A DNA stretch of 64,000 nucleotides. Origin: Telopea speciosissima (lineage: Eukaryota; Streptophyta; Magnoliopsida; Proteales; Proteaceae). The position numbers and the translations under genes were made by a program. The DNA lies in NCBI RefSeq assembly GCF_018873765.1, contig NC_057918.1:11106862-11170861 (forward strand). The letters are read 5' to 3'. Below are positions 48,701-60,200 of the stretch, one piece after another; within the stretch, counting starts at the first letter, position 1, and each line of letters begins with the position of its first letter. The notes under the pieces were generated by a model. It was not told the origin of the DNA. It saw only the letters and a program-made list of their open reading frames with translations, and did no database searches.

Positions 48701-51700
48701 CTGGGTAGAACTCCATCCTATGGATCAAACATATTATATTCCCACAGTGGGAGCCTGAAGTTTCAATTCTTATGGCGACCGTGCATAAAAATGTCTTCTG
48801 TATGTGTTGCATTAGAATCATGAGTGACAGTTCGGATTCCCCTCTTTTAATATCCTGCATTTAACTCCCATCAGTGTATAATTTGAAAGAGTTAGAACAT
48901 GCGGCCAACATGTGGACAATTTCCTGTCATGAGTTATCCCCAATTCATTACAAGTATGGAAGCATCTCACCGCCATTTCAATCCTTGCTGTTAAGTATTG
49001 TTTATTGGGATTCTGTTCATTGAGTCCTTAACCTGCACCTGTTGCTGTGAATTCACCACCACGTTCTTGTGTCCAGATTCATAATTAAAGATATGTATGA
49101 TGGTGTGGTGACTAGCGTAAAACTGTTGGGGGGTCGGGGTCAAGGCAGTGAATTCCTTGATGATTTGACTAGATACATACAAGATGAGGTCCCTTGGTGT
49201 GTGCTTTTTGCTTATGATATTGTGTTGTTGGATGAAACAAAAGCAGGGATTAACACCAAGTTGGAACTAGGAGAGTAACCTTGGAATAAAAAAGTCTTAA
49301 GATGAGTAGAACAAAGACGAGTACATGGTGTGTAACTTTAGCCACACTAGGATGGTTGTGAAGGTGGTCAATATTGATGAGAGGGAGATTCCTCAAAGTG
49401 AGTATTTTAGATATCTGGGCTCCGTCGTATATAAAGAACGCGATATAGACGATGATGTTTCTCAGAGAATTAAAATAGGATGGATGAAGTGGAGAGGTGC
49501 ATCTGGAGTGTTGTGTGATCGGCGTATTCCTTTAAAGCTTAAAGGGAAATTTTATAGGATTGTCATATGACCGGCTATGATGTATGGTGCGGAATGTTGG
49601 GCAGTTAAGAAGCACCATATAGATAAACTAAGTGTAGCGGAGATGAGGATAAAGTAAGGAATAACCATATTAAAGCTGAGTTGGGAGTAGCTCTGACTCA
49701 TGATAAGCTAAGAGAGAGTCGCCTAAGATGGCATGACTATGTTCAACGGAGGCCTTGGAATGTTCCAGTTCATAGGAGTATTTTATCAGATTGAAGGAAC
49801 TAAAAGGGCCAGGGGCAGGCCTAAATTAACTTTAAGTGAAGTGGTGAGGGAAGACATGCATAGCTTAGGTCTCGTATCTAGTATGACTTCGAACAAAGTT
49901 GATTGGAGAGCAAGGATCCATGTAGCCGACCCCATTTAGTTGGGATAAGGCTATGTTGTTATTGTTGTTGTTGTGTCCAGATTCCATACATTATCTGCCC
50001 CATATCTGCAAATATTTGAAGTTTCTTTTATTTAGTCTACTTCATGGGAGACCAAACAGTCAAAATCTTGAAAGGAGATTGAAACTAACAATGCATTAAA
50101 TTTAGACCCACCAAGAACCCGAATCATAAACACTATGAGTAAAAGGACAAATCAAGAATAAAGCATTAGAAACTTTGCAACCCCAAGTATTCGAGTAACC
50201 CCCCCCCCCCCCTCACCACCAAAAAAAATCAACAGTTGACCTTCTATTAATGGAAAAGGCTTAAGTAGGAAAGCAGTCAACAAAATGTTTCCAAAGAAAA
50301 ATTTTAATCCTGTGAATGACTCTAGAGTTTCCAATGTGTTCCCCAAAGCCAGGAATTTGAAGAATCCATTCCTTGCATCCCTAGTGGTGGTACATTTAAC
50401 AATATGTCAGCATTCTTGTAAGTGAAAAAACAAGTCTTAGTGAAAGGAGCCATAAATCAGCTTGAAACAATTTCTAGGTATTAACACTGGCAGAACCATT
50501 TTGGGAATGCTTGACCAGATGGAACATAGTGCTTTTGTAATTTCTTTGTTTTCATTGCCTTTTTGGTGGACTGATGTTTGAATGAATTAACACAAAAGAT
50601 CCTTCAAGTGCTTGATGCTCTTTAGAAATGATGGTTGCATATTGGAGACTTAATCATGTCTCGCCTTGTCATCTATTCATGGTGTTCTTTGGAATATCCT
50701 TTATTTATTATGTCACTATTTCTTGTATAGAGCATAATCTCATGAATTACTGTAAATGTGAAATAACATGCTAATGCAAATCAATTAAGTCTTTTTATGC
50801 TAATGCTATTCTATAACTTGCAGGTCCTGGCAAAATCGTCAAAGATGATCCCAGGTGAGGGTTGTGTGTGTGTGTGTGCAGACCACTTGAATAGTATAGT
50901 TTCTAGAATATCATCATGATTGAAGTTGTAGTAGTTATGCTTGACCTAGTTTACTGAAATGTGAAATGTTTCTACTAGTCAATTAAAACCATATTTCCTG
51001 CAGTTCTTTATTGCTCTACAATGATGTAACCCTTTATGGCAAGCTCTACTGTAGTTTGACCTCTTATGGCCGTTAATTTATGAGGCCAAAAGACAAAAGA
51101 AGGATGTTGGGTTGTAAAGAAGTTTTCTGCTGCTCTAATAATGACCTTTGGGTAGTGTGAAGTGTGACTTCTTCAAGGCAATCTACTGTTCCAGGGAATG
51201 GAAGGTCTAGCTGGCAAAACAGAGAAGATCCTAGATGTGTTATTTCTGCAGTACTTTGTGCATTCTTAATGATCTTATGCAAATGGAGTAAATAGACTGA
51301 AGTAAGACCTGAAGACTTAAATCTTAAGACTGCCACTAATAATGTTTTTCAAGGGATTTCAGGTATAAAAGATCAAAGACAATTTGGGTTATTTGGTATT
51401 GAAAAATAAATTGAGAGTAATTAGTTTCCAAGTGAAGTTTTAAGAAGTAGAAAAATCAGGGTTTTTACAAATATATCAGGTAACATTTTGGTTTGTTCTC
51501 TGGTTGGTTGAATAAATGATAAAGGCATTTTGGTGGCTCTCTGATAAGGAACTTTTCTCTAAAATTAAGAATTAATTTAAAGAAACTTTAACCAGTAGAA
51601 GTATCGAACAACAAGAATGTATTGAACTATGAAATGGAATTGCATGGTATTACATTCCAACTAGCATTCTAAACCATAACTTGGATCTTCCTATTGATAA

Positions 51701-54305
51701 ATTGATTCTATTAACAAACTAGTGGGAGCTAATACCAAGTTAAATTGCTGCACATTGATAAGTGAACCCTGATATCTGGACCTATGAAGAATTGTGGCAT
51801 CAATTATGAAATTTGGATACTTTCACTTCTGATAAATCAAGGAAAACCATTTGTGTTCTGTGGTATACTTATCATTCAATCCTTTCAGCTAGTTATGAAT
51901 GGTTTATATAGAGTTAGAATTTTTAATGTATTTTGCACTGGTAATCTTGTAAAGTAAATGATTCTGACATCCGTGTTCTGTGGTATGCTTATCATTCAAT
52001 CCTTTCAGCTAGTTATGAATGGTTTATATTGAGTTAGAATTGTTAATGCATCTTGCATTGGTAATCTCGTAAAGTTAATGATTCTGACATCCATGCAGTG
52101 ATGCTGATGGGAGCTCTGGTTTATGGTATTAAATACACATTTCCGGAGTATGTATGCACTTTCCTTGTAGCTGGAGGGGTATCAGCATTTGCACTATCAA
52201 AGGTGAAGAATTTTAACTGTTTAAGCCTTCTCTTGGTCTCGTGTTCATAAAGAAGCGGAAAAGTCTCTGCTTGCTTTGAACCTAGTTTAGCAAACTAATG
52301 GATATACCTATTTAATCCTTGGATCATACTTATCTTTTCTCTTGTCCATTTGGATTGATTGCAGACTAGTTCAAAGACCATAAGCAAGCTAGCTCAACCA
52401 AATGCCCCTCTTGGGTATGGGCTGTGTTTCCTGAACTTAGCTTTTGATGGGTTCACAAATGCTACTCAGGACTCCATAACAGCAAGGTATGTGGCAGTTA
52501 TAAAGGGTTGATTGAGAGGTGACTGTCTGGTAGGGTGCTTAATTGCTTTGATATTATTGATCCCAGAGGGCGGGCCTTGGTGCAACGGTAAGGTTGCTCC
52601 ATTGTGACCAAGTGCTCACGGGTTCGAGTTTGGAAACAGGCTCTTTGCGAAAGCAGGGGTAAGGCTGCGTACATTATGACCCTCCCCAGACCCCGCAGTG
52701 GCGGGAGCCTTGTGCACTGGGTATACCTTTTTTATACGATTTTTCTGATCTTCTCAGTTGGATAAAATGAATGCCATGATCTGGTCATTTTGGGTCTATG
52801 TAATGCCATAATGCTGTTCTCATCCCATTGTGAATTCTTTCTTCTCATGGTGGAACTGAGAAGGAAAAGAATCTGGGTATGATGTTCATTTTTGTCAATT
52901 GATCTTATAAATTAGAGATAAACAATGTTCAATATATGCAAAAACTATCCAGAAATAATACAGGCCCCAAAACTTGTACATCTTTGCTTGCGATTACGTG
53001 CTGCTTTTTTTTTTCCCTGGTGGTAAGAATCTCATCTCATTCCCCATCTTGGTAAATCTTAGATGCTTAATTGACATAAAATTCTGGCAATGCCTTTAAA
53101 GTCATACTGGTGGCTGCTATTCATTTTCTCTGCCGTTGTGACTCTCCAACTGACCTTACAAAACCATAACAATGTGGAACAGTCTATCTGATAAAATTAT
53201 CATCTCGGTTCTGGAGTAAGTATCTAATGGAGTTTCACAAGAAAGAAAATTGTTGCACTAGCTAGCATCTTCATCCATATAGTACAATAAGGGGCTAAGG
53301 GCCCATGCATTTAAACAGTAGGACTTGCTTCATTTGCCTTGTGAGTGGAACATGACACCAGTGAGCTAGTTAGGTGAAAAGAGTTTTATTTTTTTGGTGT
53401 GTCTGTGTGTGTGTGGGGGGGGGGGGAGGTCAAGGCTACAAACACACATGTAGATTCCTCCCCCCCCCCCCTCCCAACCCAAAAAGTCTCCTGAATTTTA
53501 GCTGTTGGAACAACTGCTGTGGATCTTAGGGTCCCATGAACAATATTTATTTACAGAAGGGGAAAATAAATGAAAACAAGTTATGTAAAACTTAGCAGTT
53601 GTATGAATATTGAATACCTAAGAAGAGGTTTAATTTTGATATGCATTAATAGCATAATTTGATTCAAGTAGCACAAGTAATCTTATTATACCCAGGCAAT
53701 ATAATTTTACATTTCTATCCTTACCCTGTGTAAAATACTGAAAAAATTTGTTCTTTTATGATGAGAACTCATTCTTTCTGTCAATGCAATCGCCTGTCTG
53801 CATCCATCTACTCTTCTATATATGCGTAGAGAGCATCTAATATGCATATAAAGCATTTACCCCATTCTCTGGCTGAACCTCACTGCTTCCACTTGATAGG
53901 TATCCAAAAACAAGTGCTTGGGATATAATGTTGGGAATGAATCTATGGGGTACTATTTACAACATGATCTATATGTTTGGTTGGCCACATGGAAATGGAT
54001 TTGAGACAGTCCAGTTCTGCAAGCAGCATCCGGAGGCAGCATGGGACATCTTTCTATTCTGTCTGTGTGGAGCAGTGGGCCAGAACTTCATCTTCCTGAC
54101 TATAAGCCGCTTTGGCTCACTTGCGAACACCACCATCACCACTACTCGTAAGTTTGTGAGCATTGTGGTGTCTTCACTACTGAGTGGCAATCCCCTGTCA
54201 GCAAAACAATGGGGGAGTGTTTTCATGGTCTTCTCTGGGTTGTCGTACCAGATCTACCTCAAGTGGAAGAAGCTGCAGAGACAGCAGAAGAAAAAGGCCA
54301 CATAA
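45795..54305 (+). CDS. UTR1: UDP-galactose/UDP-glucose transporter, UTR1/UTR3 type (SLC35B1-like)
   Basis: Exons: 45795-45898, 47803-47900, 48074-48204, 50824-50854, 52099-52202, 52365-52486, 53900-54305; 332 codons, 331 aa, the usual length. The product is a multi-span membrane protein of the nucleotide-sugar/drug-metabolite transporter superfamily. Conserved blocks: [20 protein letters not shown] at the first membrane segment, [40 protein letters not shown], and [20 protein letters not shown] near the end. The C-terminus is KKAT, a KKXX ER-retrieval signal. Arabidopsis UTR1 and UTR3 carry UDP-glucose/UDP-galactose into the ER for glycoprotein folding control and pollen and embryo-sac viability. 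The symbol marks the UTR1/UTR3 group. Intron 3 starts with GC (CCAG|GCATGT), a rare GC-AG intron. Exon 4 is only 31 bp. Introns 1, 3 and 6 hold a Copia remnant, a LINE and a SINE. Confidence 0.95.
45982..47155 (+). mobile_element. Small Copia derivative with oppositely oriented LTRs
   Basis: A 1174-bp element in intron 1 of the transporter gene. A 5-bp duplication TACTC flanks it (45977-45981, 47156-47160). The right LTR is 46988-47155 (168 bp), directly after a polypurine tract GAGGGGGAG. Its own ends form 28-bp inverted repeats starting TCTTACCATATGAG. The left end (45982 to about 46128) matches the reverse complement of that LTR. Between them is the 3' end of Copia pol on the plus strand: [40 protein letters not shown], then RNase H pieces [11 protein letters not shown] and [20 protein letters not shown], with stops and one frameshift near 46665. 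Gag, integrase and most of RT are gone. Confidence 0.85.
49081..49970 (+). mobile_element. RTE-type LINE, 5'-truncated, in UTR intron 3
   Basis: Third copy of the family at 19204-20711 and 23686-25384. Readable pieces are [56 protein letters not shown] and [20 protein letters not shown]. The 3' end is GTAGCCGACCCCATTTAGTT plus a (TTG)n tail. A 14-bp target duplication TTGTGTCCAGATTC lies at 49067-49080 and 49971-49984. Frameshifts and stops make it inactive. Confidence 0.9.
51853..52092. repeat. 120-bp tandem duplication at a 3' splice site
   Basis: Two copies with an exact period of 120 bp (starts 51853 and 51973), about 93 percent identical, in intron 4 of the transporter gene. The second copy runs into the acceptor of exon 5. 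Both contain ATTCTGACATCC, a good branch-point sequence, but only the second continues into ATGCAG, the acceptor used. Confidence 0.85.
52568..52734 (+). mobile_element. Au-type SINE
   Basis: It matches the well-known plant Au SINE: GGGCCTTGGTGCAACGGTAAG with the A box, CTCACGGGTTCGAGTTTGG with the B box, CTGCGTACATTATGACCCTC, then GGGAGCCTTGTGCACTGGGT and a T-rich end. It is inserted on the plus strand in intron 6 of the transporter gene. No clear target duplication was found. Confidence 0.85.
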
Positions 54306-55416
54306 GGAGCGTATGTAATTTTTTTTTACCAACATAGTATTTAACTCTTTTCTTTTTCTCTTTCTCTGAAATAAGGCTTAACCCTTTGATTTTAGATAAT
54401 TCAGGAGTGACATGAATGTACTTGAGTAGCAAAAATTTGTGTAAAATTGCATTTTTGACATGTGAACTTTCTTTTTTGTTTTGGGGGGAGGGGGGTGGGG
54501 GTGAATGAAACCCCCAAATACAGAGACTATAGAGAGCCTTTCTTTCAAGGAACACTATTGACATGTGAACTTCATGTTTTGTATACACATTTATGATTTA
54601 AAGAAAAAAAAAAACTCAGAACACGTCTAATGATCCATCATCAAATGTCAAAAGCTTGGAAACTGATTTTTGCAGGCTCAAAGAGCACACTTCATTATGT
54701 ATTTTGCGTGTAATCCAAATGGACCATAATCCACACGTAGCCGTGGACATTCCAGACCAGGACGGCAGGCAAAATTGACACCAAAATAGGTGGTGGTGTT
54801 GTGTGTCCAATGTCCATGTCCTTTATATTATTGTACAGTACACAAGTCATGTCCACCTTTACATTCCAATCGGACAGAGCCTTGAAATGCAGGTCGGTAG
54901 ATGCTGGATTCAATTCAAGGGCATTGGTAATTTGATGCTGGATTCTATTCCATTTGAAATTGATGAATGGGCCTCGACCCCATGCCCCATGGAGACTATT
55001 GTGCTTTGGGCTAGCAAGAGCACTGTCCAACCTGCAAGATAGCCTAATCCAACAAGTGCTTGACTTGGTTCCATCTGTGATGAGTGCGGCTATCAATTTA
55101 CCAGGTCTCCTTGCCCTGTTAAGGAGGATAACCACACCATGGGCCCTTAAAACACTCCAGTGGTCACCAATCCACCAGCCAATTTGGTTGGGATCGCTGG
55201 AAGATAGGAATGAGGATTGAAGTGTTCCTTCTATGGTCTGCCCTGAGTGAGAACTCCAAGTAGAGTATGGGTTAATTTCATGTCATTGATTTTTTTTTTT
55301 TGGGTGAATTTAATGTCATTGATTGTACTATCATGGATTTAGATTTACTTCACCGATACCAATATCAATATTTATAGGCTGTAACAACCGTATGATCAAG
55401 TTGTATATATGATCAA

Positions 55417-55471
55417 GTTTTATGAATCAATAGCGGTCAGGTCGGGTTGCTCAGCTATTGATTCATAAAAC
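55417..55471. repeat. Perfect 18-bp hairpin
   Basis: GTTTTATGAATCAATAGC (55417-55434) and its exact reverse complement (55454-55471) are separated by 19 bases. The right arm leads into a C/G-rich repeat (55435-55754). Confidence 0.8.
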
Positions 55472-55754
55472 TATGTTTAGGCCTTGGGCTGAGCCCGGCC
55501 CACCCCAGCCCGACTCTGTCTTCTTCTTTATTCTTTCTCCTCCTCTTCTTCTTCACCCCAGCCTAGTCCAACCCCTACACCTCCTTTCCCCCAGCCTGGC
55601 TCAACCCCTGCAACTCCCTTCCCTCTCTCCATGGTCAGGGTCAATTAGGGTCAGCCCGACCTGACCCTGAGGGCCGGGCCTGGACTCAGGGTTGGGTTGT
55701 GGTTTTAAAAAATCCAACCCATCTCAACCCAACCCGACCCGATTACAGCCCTAT
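55435..55754. repeat. GC-rich repeat, probably a truncated hAT MITE
   Basis: Contains GGGCTGAGCCCGGCCCACC, GAGGGCCGGGCCTGGACTC and CAACCCAACCCGACCCGATT, and ends TTACAGCCCTAT. Read in reverse that end is ATAGGGCTGTAA, the terminus seen in the hAT MITE at 923. The opposite terminus was not found, so it is probably truncated. Confidence 0.4.
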
Positions 55755-55826
55755 AACCTCTTGTGCATTTCTGCATATACGTTTTATCTGTACGATATAT
55801 CTTAGAGACCAACAACGGATTGTGAT

Positions 55827-55996
55827 TCTCTACGGCGCGCTGCCCATAGAGGCCAGAGCAGCGCACTAATGAGGCGACGCGCAATAACCGCCTTACCCCC
55901 ACTCGGACAAGACGTTCAGGCAAGGGTAAGGCGGTCATTGCACCATGCCTCATCAGTGCATCGCTCTGGCCGCTACGGGCAGATGCGCCGTAGAAG
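55827..55996. repeat. Foldback MITE-like repeat
   Basis: The left arm CTACGGCGCGCTGCCCATAG...GGCCAGAGC pairs with the right arm GCTCTGGCCGCTACGGGCAG...GCGCCGTAG. The centre is a near-palindrome CCGCCTTACCC / GGGTAAGGCGG. The short hairpin at 13755 shares the CTACGGGCAGC word. Confidence 0.65.
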
Positions 55997-57284
55997 ATCC
56001 GGATTGGACCAACAACAGCTGTCCTTTTTGCTTCCAGCCTATATTCAGGTGAACGTATGTCTAGAGGATCCATTCTCGAGGAGAAAAAATCAATCATGTT
56101 AAAGCCAACGTCAACTGGTGAAGTGGTTGCAAAGATTGATCTTTTTCACCTTCCCGGAGAAACTTTAACCCGGGAATGCACTTTATTTTGTCTTGGCTTC
56201 CCTCCCGAACTCCACTATTAAAAATGAAGGAATCACGAACTTTTCACCGAAAGCTTTTGCATTCTTCATAATTACGCTTGTCGCCTCCCTTCCTTCGATG
56301 ATCGAACCTTAAATGGAATGGCAGATTTCTCAGAACCCTCACCTCCATTAACAATTCACAGGAAGAAAACACAGCAGGAAGGGAGGGGGAGAGAATGTGG
56401 GAAGACAGAGCGTCCTCCCAAGCAGACCAGCAAAGCAACTGTACGTAAGTAAACCCACCTTTCGCTTCTCTGTCTCCGATTTGTTCTTTCTTTGACTTCA
56501 AAAGAAAGAAATTCATGACATATTGCTGATGGGATTTCTTCTTTTAATCAATTTATGTTGAGATTTTTGTTTCATTCATGTTACTTCATGACTTCTCTCA
56601 ATTTTTCTTCCTTCAATTTTCTTTTTTTGCTTCATAATTTGTTTTCCCCTGATGCAAATAGAACCCAGGAAAAGAAGATAGATGACAAAAAGAACATTTG
56701 TACACACCAAGCCCATCAAACATTATGATCTCAATCTCAGAAAGTTACATTCAATACTTACATCCATTAGGAAAACCAAAAATGAAAAATGAGAAGATTT
56801 TAAAAAATACAACTCTTATTCTATACTCTATCCACACCAAAATCAAATCAATAGGTATCCAATCAAATGGTTGATCCTCCTTAGCTTTTCTTTGCTTTTT
56901 GTAATTTCCCTGTGAAAAGGTACTAGGGTTCACTGCAGATTATGTACAAATGACAAATCAAAGACCAAAAACTGGACCTGAAAATAAAGAACCGGTCACA
57001 TACTATGAGAAGGAAGAAGGGAAAAATGGAAACTGAACAAGGCGAAGTTCAATGCGAGTATTGTAACTCTGCTAATGTCGGAAACAGAATGCAGACCTGT
57101 AACATTGACCAGGTATTGTAGACTGCTTAGAGGATGTTCTAAAACAGTCTTAAGAGACTTTTGAAGTGTATGGAAATTGAAATAGAGGGGAGAAGACTGA
57201 AGACAAAACCTAATGACATGCAAAAATTTTGAGGATAGTCTAGGGGACAAATTCACTAGGTATAAAATTTGGAGCAGGGGTTAT

Positions 57285-60200
57285 TTAGAGACTATGGAGG
57301 AGTGCCCTTCTGCAAGGGGGTGGTTGGGAAGGGTTGGTGCTTGGGTGAGGAGTTGGGGAACCCAAACCAAGTGTCTTCAGTAGAAAGTTCCTCTCCTGCA
57401 TGATGCATTCCAATCAATAGTCAGTCTCGCATCAAAACTAATATTGGATGGAAAAATTTTAACCTTGAAATTCCAATTATTTTCAGTGTTTCAAAGGCAA
57501 AGCAGTGAAGTGAGGTGGTAGAATCTCAAAAACGTTAGCGAAGTAGAGGGAGAAGTACAGAGCAAGATGTAAGGTTTGAAACCTTCAACATCTATCAAAG
57601 AAAGAATAGGAAGGGAGGAAGTTGTTCAAGAACCTCTCTTTATTTTTCCTGTTGAAATACTACGCAGTTTAACATAATAACTGGTCTTGATTTAAATGGA
57701 TTAACAAGAATATATTTTAACTTCTAGTTCTCTGATAATTTTATTTTGAATTATGTCTATGGTGCATGCCTCAAAAACATTGGGTGACTCATGGTTCAGT
57801 CAGCTGAGTCATGCACCTCATGTGCACTCTCTACTTTGAAGCTTGTGGTTGAACAGATCTGATCCTCTAAAGTTCTGCTCAAGGCAGAAGCCCTCAGCTG
57901 TCTTTTAGGGGATGAATCTTGCTTTAATAGTCTGCCAAGTATTAGTGATTTAATTTATTTTTCTTCCCATGCTAAGCTTCAGTGGCAGGCAAGGTTCTTT
58001 CAGATCCTTTTATATCTCACCATCTTATCTCTACAGCCAATAGGCAGCTTAAAACTTAGTCTGTAAAACCAGAACTGGATCAGTTCTACTTGGTCCAAGT
58101 ACCTAGTTCACACCTTGACTTGAAGAAGACAAAAGCTCAGTAGAAAAAACTGCTGACGCAGTGGTATCAGTGCATAATATTGTCCATAGAAGTAGTAACT
58201 ACTCTCCTCAAGTCAGCCAAGTCAAAATGGTAAACTGAAAAATAGGAAAACCACTTCTAGTGGAGGTTATGCTTTCTAAAATATTTAACTATATTTCTGG
58301 GGATTCTATGCAGTTTGTTTCTCCTGTCCAGTCTCCTAGCCTGCATTTAAGTTTCATAACATGGAGATGCATGGGTTGTTTGGCCATATTATTATAAAAG
58401 CAGACTATACATTCCTTATCTTTTTCTCCTCCCTGTTTTTTTTTTTTTTTTTTGGTTTTTTTATTCTATTAAGGGGGTGGGAATTGGAACATGGACCTAA
58501 TTTTGTAAATATTTTATTACAGGCCTTAACCCTGGAAAGCTGATAGCATGATGATTAGAAGACTTGGTATCCAAAACAACTTACACTTTCTGAGAATTTG
58601 GGGCTTGGGATCTCTGCTGCCAATGATCGGAATAATGGGGTTACTTGAACAGGGGAACTGAACTCTGTGTTTGGCAATACTGGTAAAACTCCATTTTCCT
58701 TTGATCCTTCATGAGAAAGGAAGATTTCTGCTGCAATGGAATAAATTCTTAATTTTTCTGTAGCAACAAACAAGGAAACCTCTTCTGAAATCCAGTAGAG
58801 GATCAGAAAAATAAACAAAATTTATAAGTATTACCTTCAGTACTGATTGTAGAAATCCCATCATCGCAACCACTAAGATCATTCTGTGCTTCTCTTGTAT
58901 GAGGTAACTGTGGCTCAACAATATTATCCTGGTGCAGTGAACATACTTCAGCTTGATGTTGTTCAGTTTTATCATCTGCTGCATGGGACCGGAGAGTTGA
59001 TCCTGTGCTGTACTCAGAGCTGCCTGGAGACTCTTCATATAAATCAGGTTGCCTACACGGATAAAACTACCATCAGTTAGACCCATATGTTGTCAAAAGC
59101 TACTTAAATCAGAATATTGTATACAATTACTACCTCCATGATTGTTGACTTCCCATATTTCCACTTGCTAAATCCTCTACCAAGTCTTCGTAATCTTCAG
59201 GTAGAAAATCCATTTCAGAGATTCTGTATCTTAGCAGATCACCATCTTTGCTTTCATTTAAGAAATCTTGGAGTTCCTGAAAGGTCAACTTGATGATATT
59301 AGGGAACTAACCATATTCTGGTTCTATCTTAGTGATGTTACTACTGGACAATGTATAACTGAGATACTTGTTTGGCAAACCCTGAGAACACTGTACTAAC
59401 AGCCTATCAACACATATTTGTAGCTTGAAGATTTCACAACCAGGCAACCGAAATAAATGATCATTACCACTTTTTTGCAGTTTTCTCTGAATGTTGAAGT
59501 TATATGAGGGTGCAAAGAAATGTCTCAGGTATGAAGATTAGAGCCATCTTAGCAGGTTTATTTTTAAGTGTCTAAATGGAATAATTGGATTGCATGTTGG
59601 GGTGAGGGTGGCAAAAGTTCTGACAGTTGGACTGGGTGCTGGGCTGGGGATGGCAAAAATTCTGACCAGGGATGGCAACAGAGTAGGCAAGGCAGAGTTT
59701 ATCTCATAATGGATCCAAACCCATTCAAAACATTGCTCAACCTGGACCCGCCCTTCCCCACAAAACATAAATGGGGCTTACTCCATTCCAAGGCAACTGG
59801 GGTAGGGACCCTTGCAGGCTGAAGCAAGGGCAGGGTGGACAAGGCCCCAAGGTTTTTTAAAACCTGGACCAAACTCTAACTCAGTGTTGATCATAATAGA
59901 CAAGACCCATTAAGGGTGGTCTGGGACAGCGTTGGGCAGGGTGGGCAAGGCCCCAAGGTTTTTTAAAACCTGGACCAAACTCTAACCCAGTATTGGTCAT
60001 AATAGACAAGACCCATTGGGGGTGGGCTGGGACAGCATTCTTGTTTAATCTTCCCATTACCATCCCTGATTCTGACTAATCGGGGTCCAGGTCGGATGAT
60101 GTGTCATATCTGGCTTGTTGCTTATTTGTTCGATCTTGACAGAGTTCGGAAAAAAAGAAAAAAAAAACGTTTTTTGGTTCTAATCTTGAAGATTTGAACT

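Larger units (their letters stand above)
54306..57284. other. Convergent intergenic region between UTR and MYB genes
   Basis: Holds the 3' untranslated regions of both genes and several repeats listed separately. Overlapping frames on both strands at 54695-55220 have no family signature. A frame around 56244-56516 is likewise unsupported. I see no further gene. Confidence 0.5.

Noticed and set aside
54695-55220. Overlapping frames on both strands after the UTR gene
   Set aside because: No conserved motif, no splice continuity, and frames overlap on opposite strands as in random sequence.
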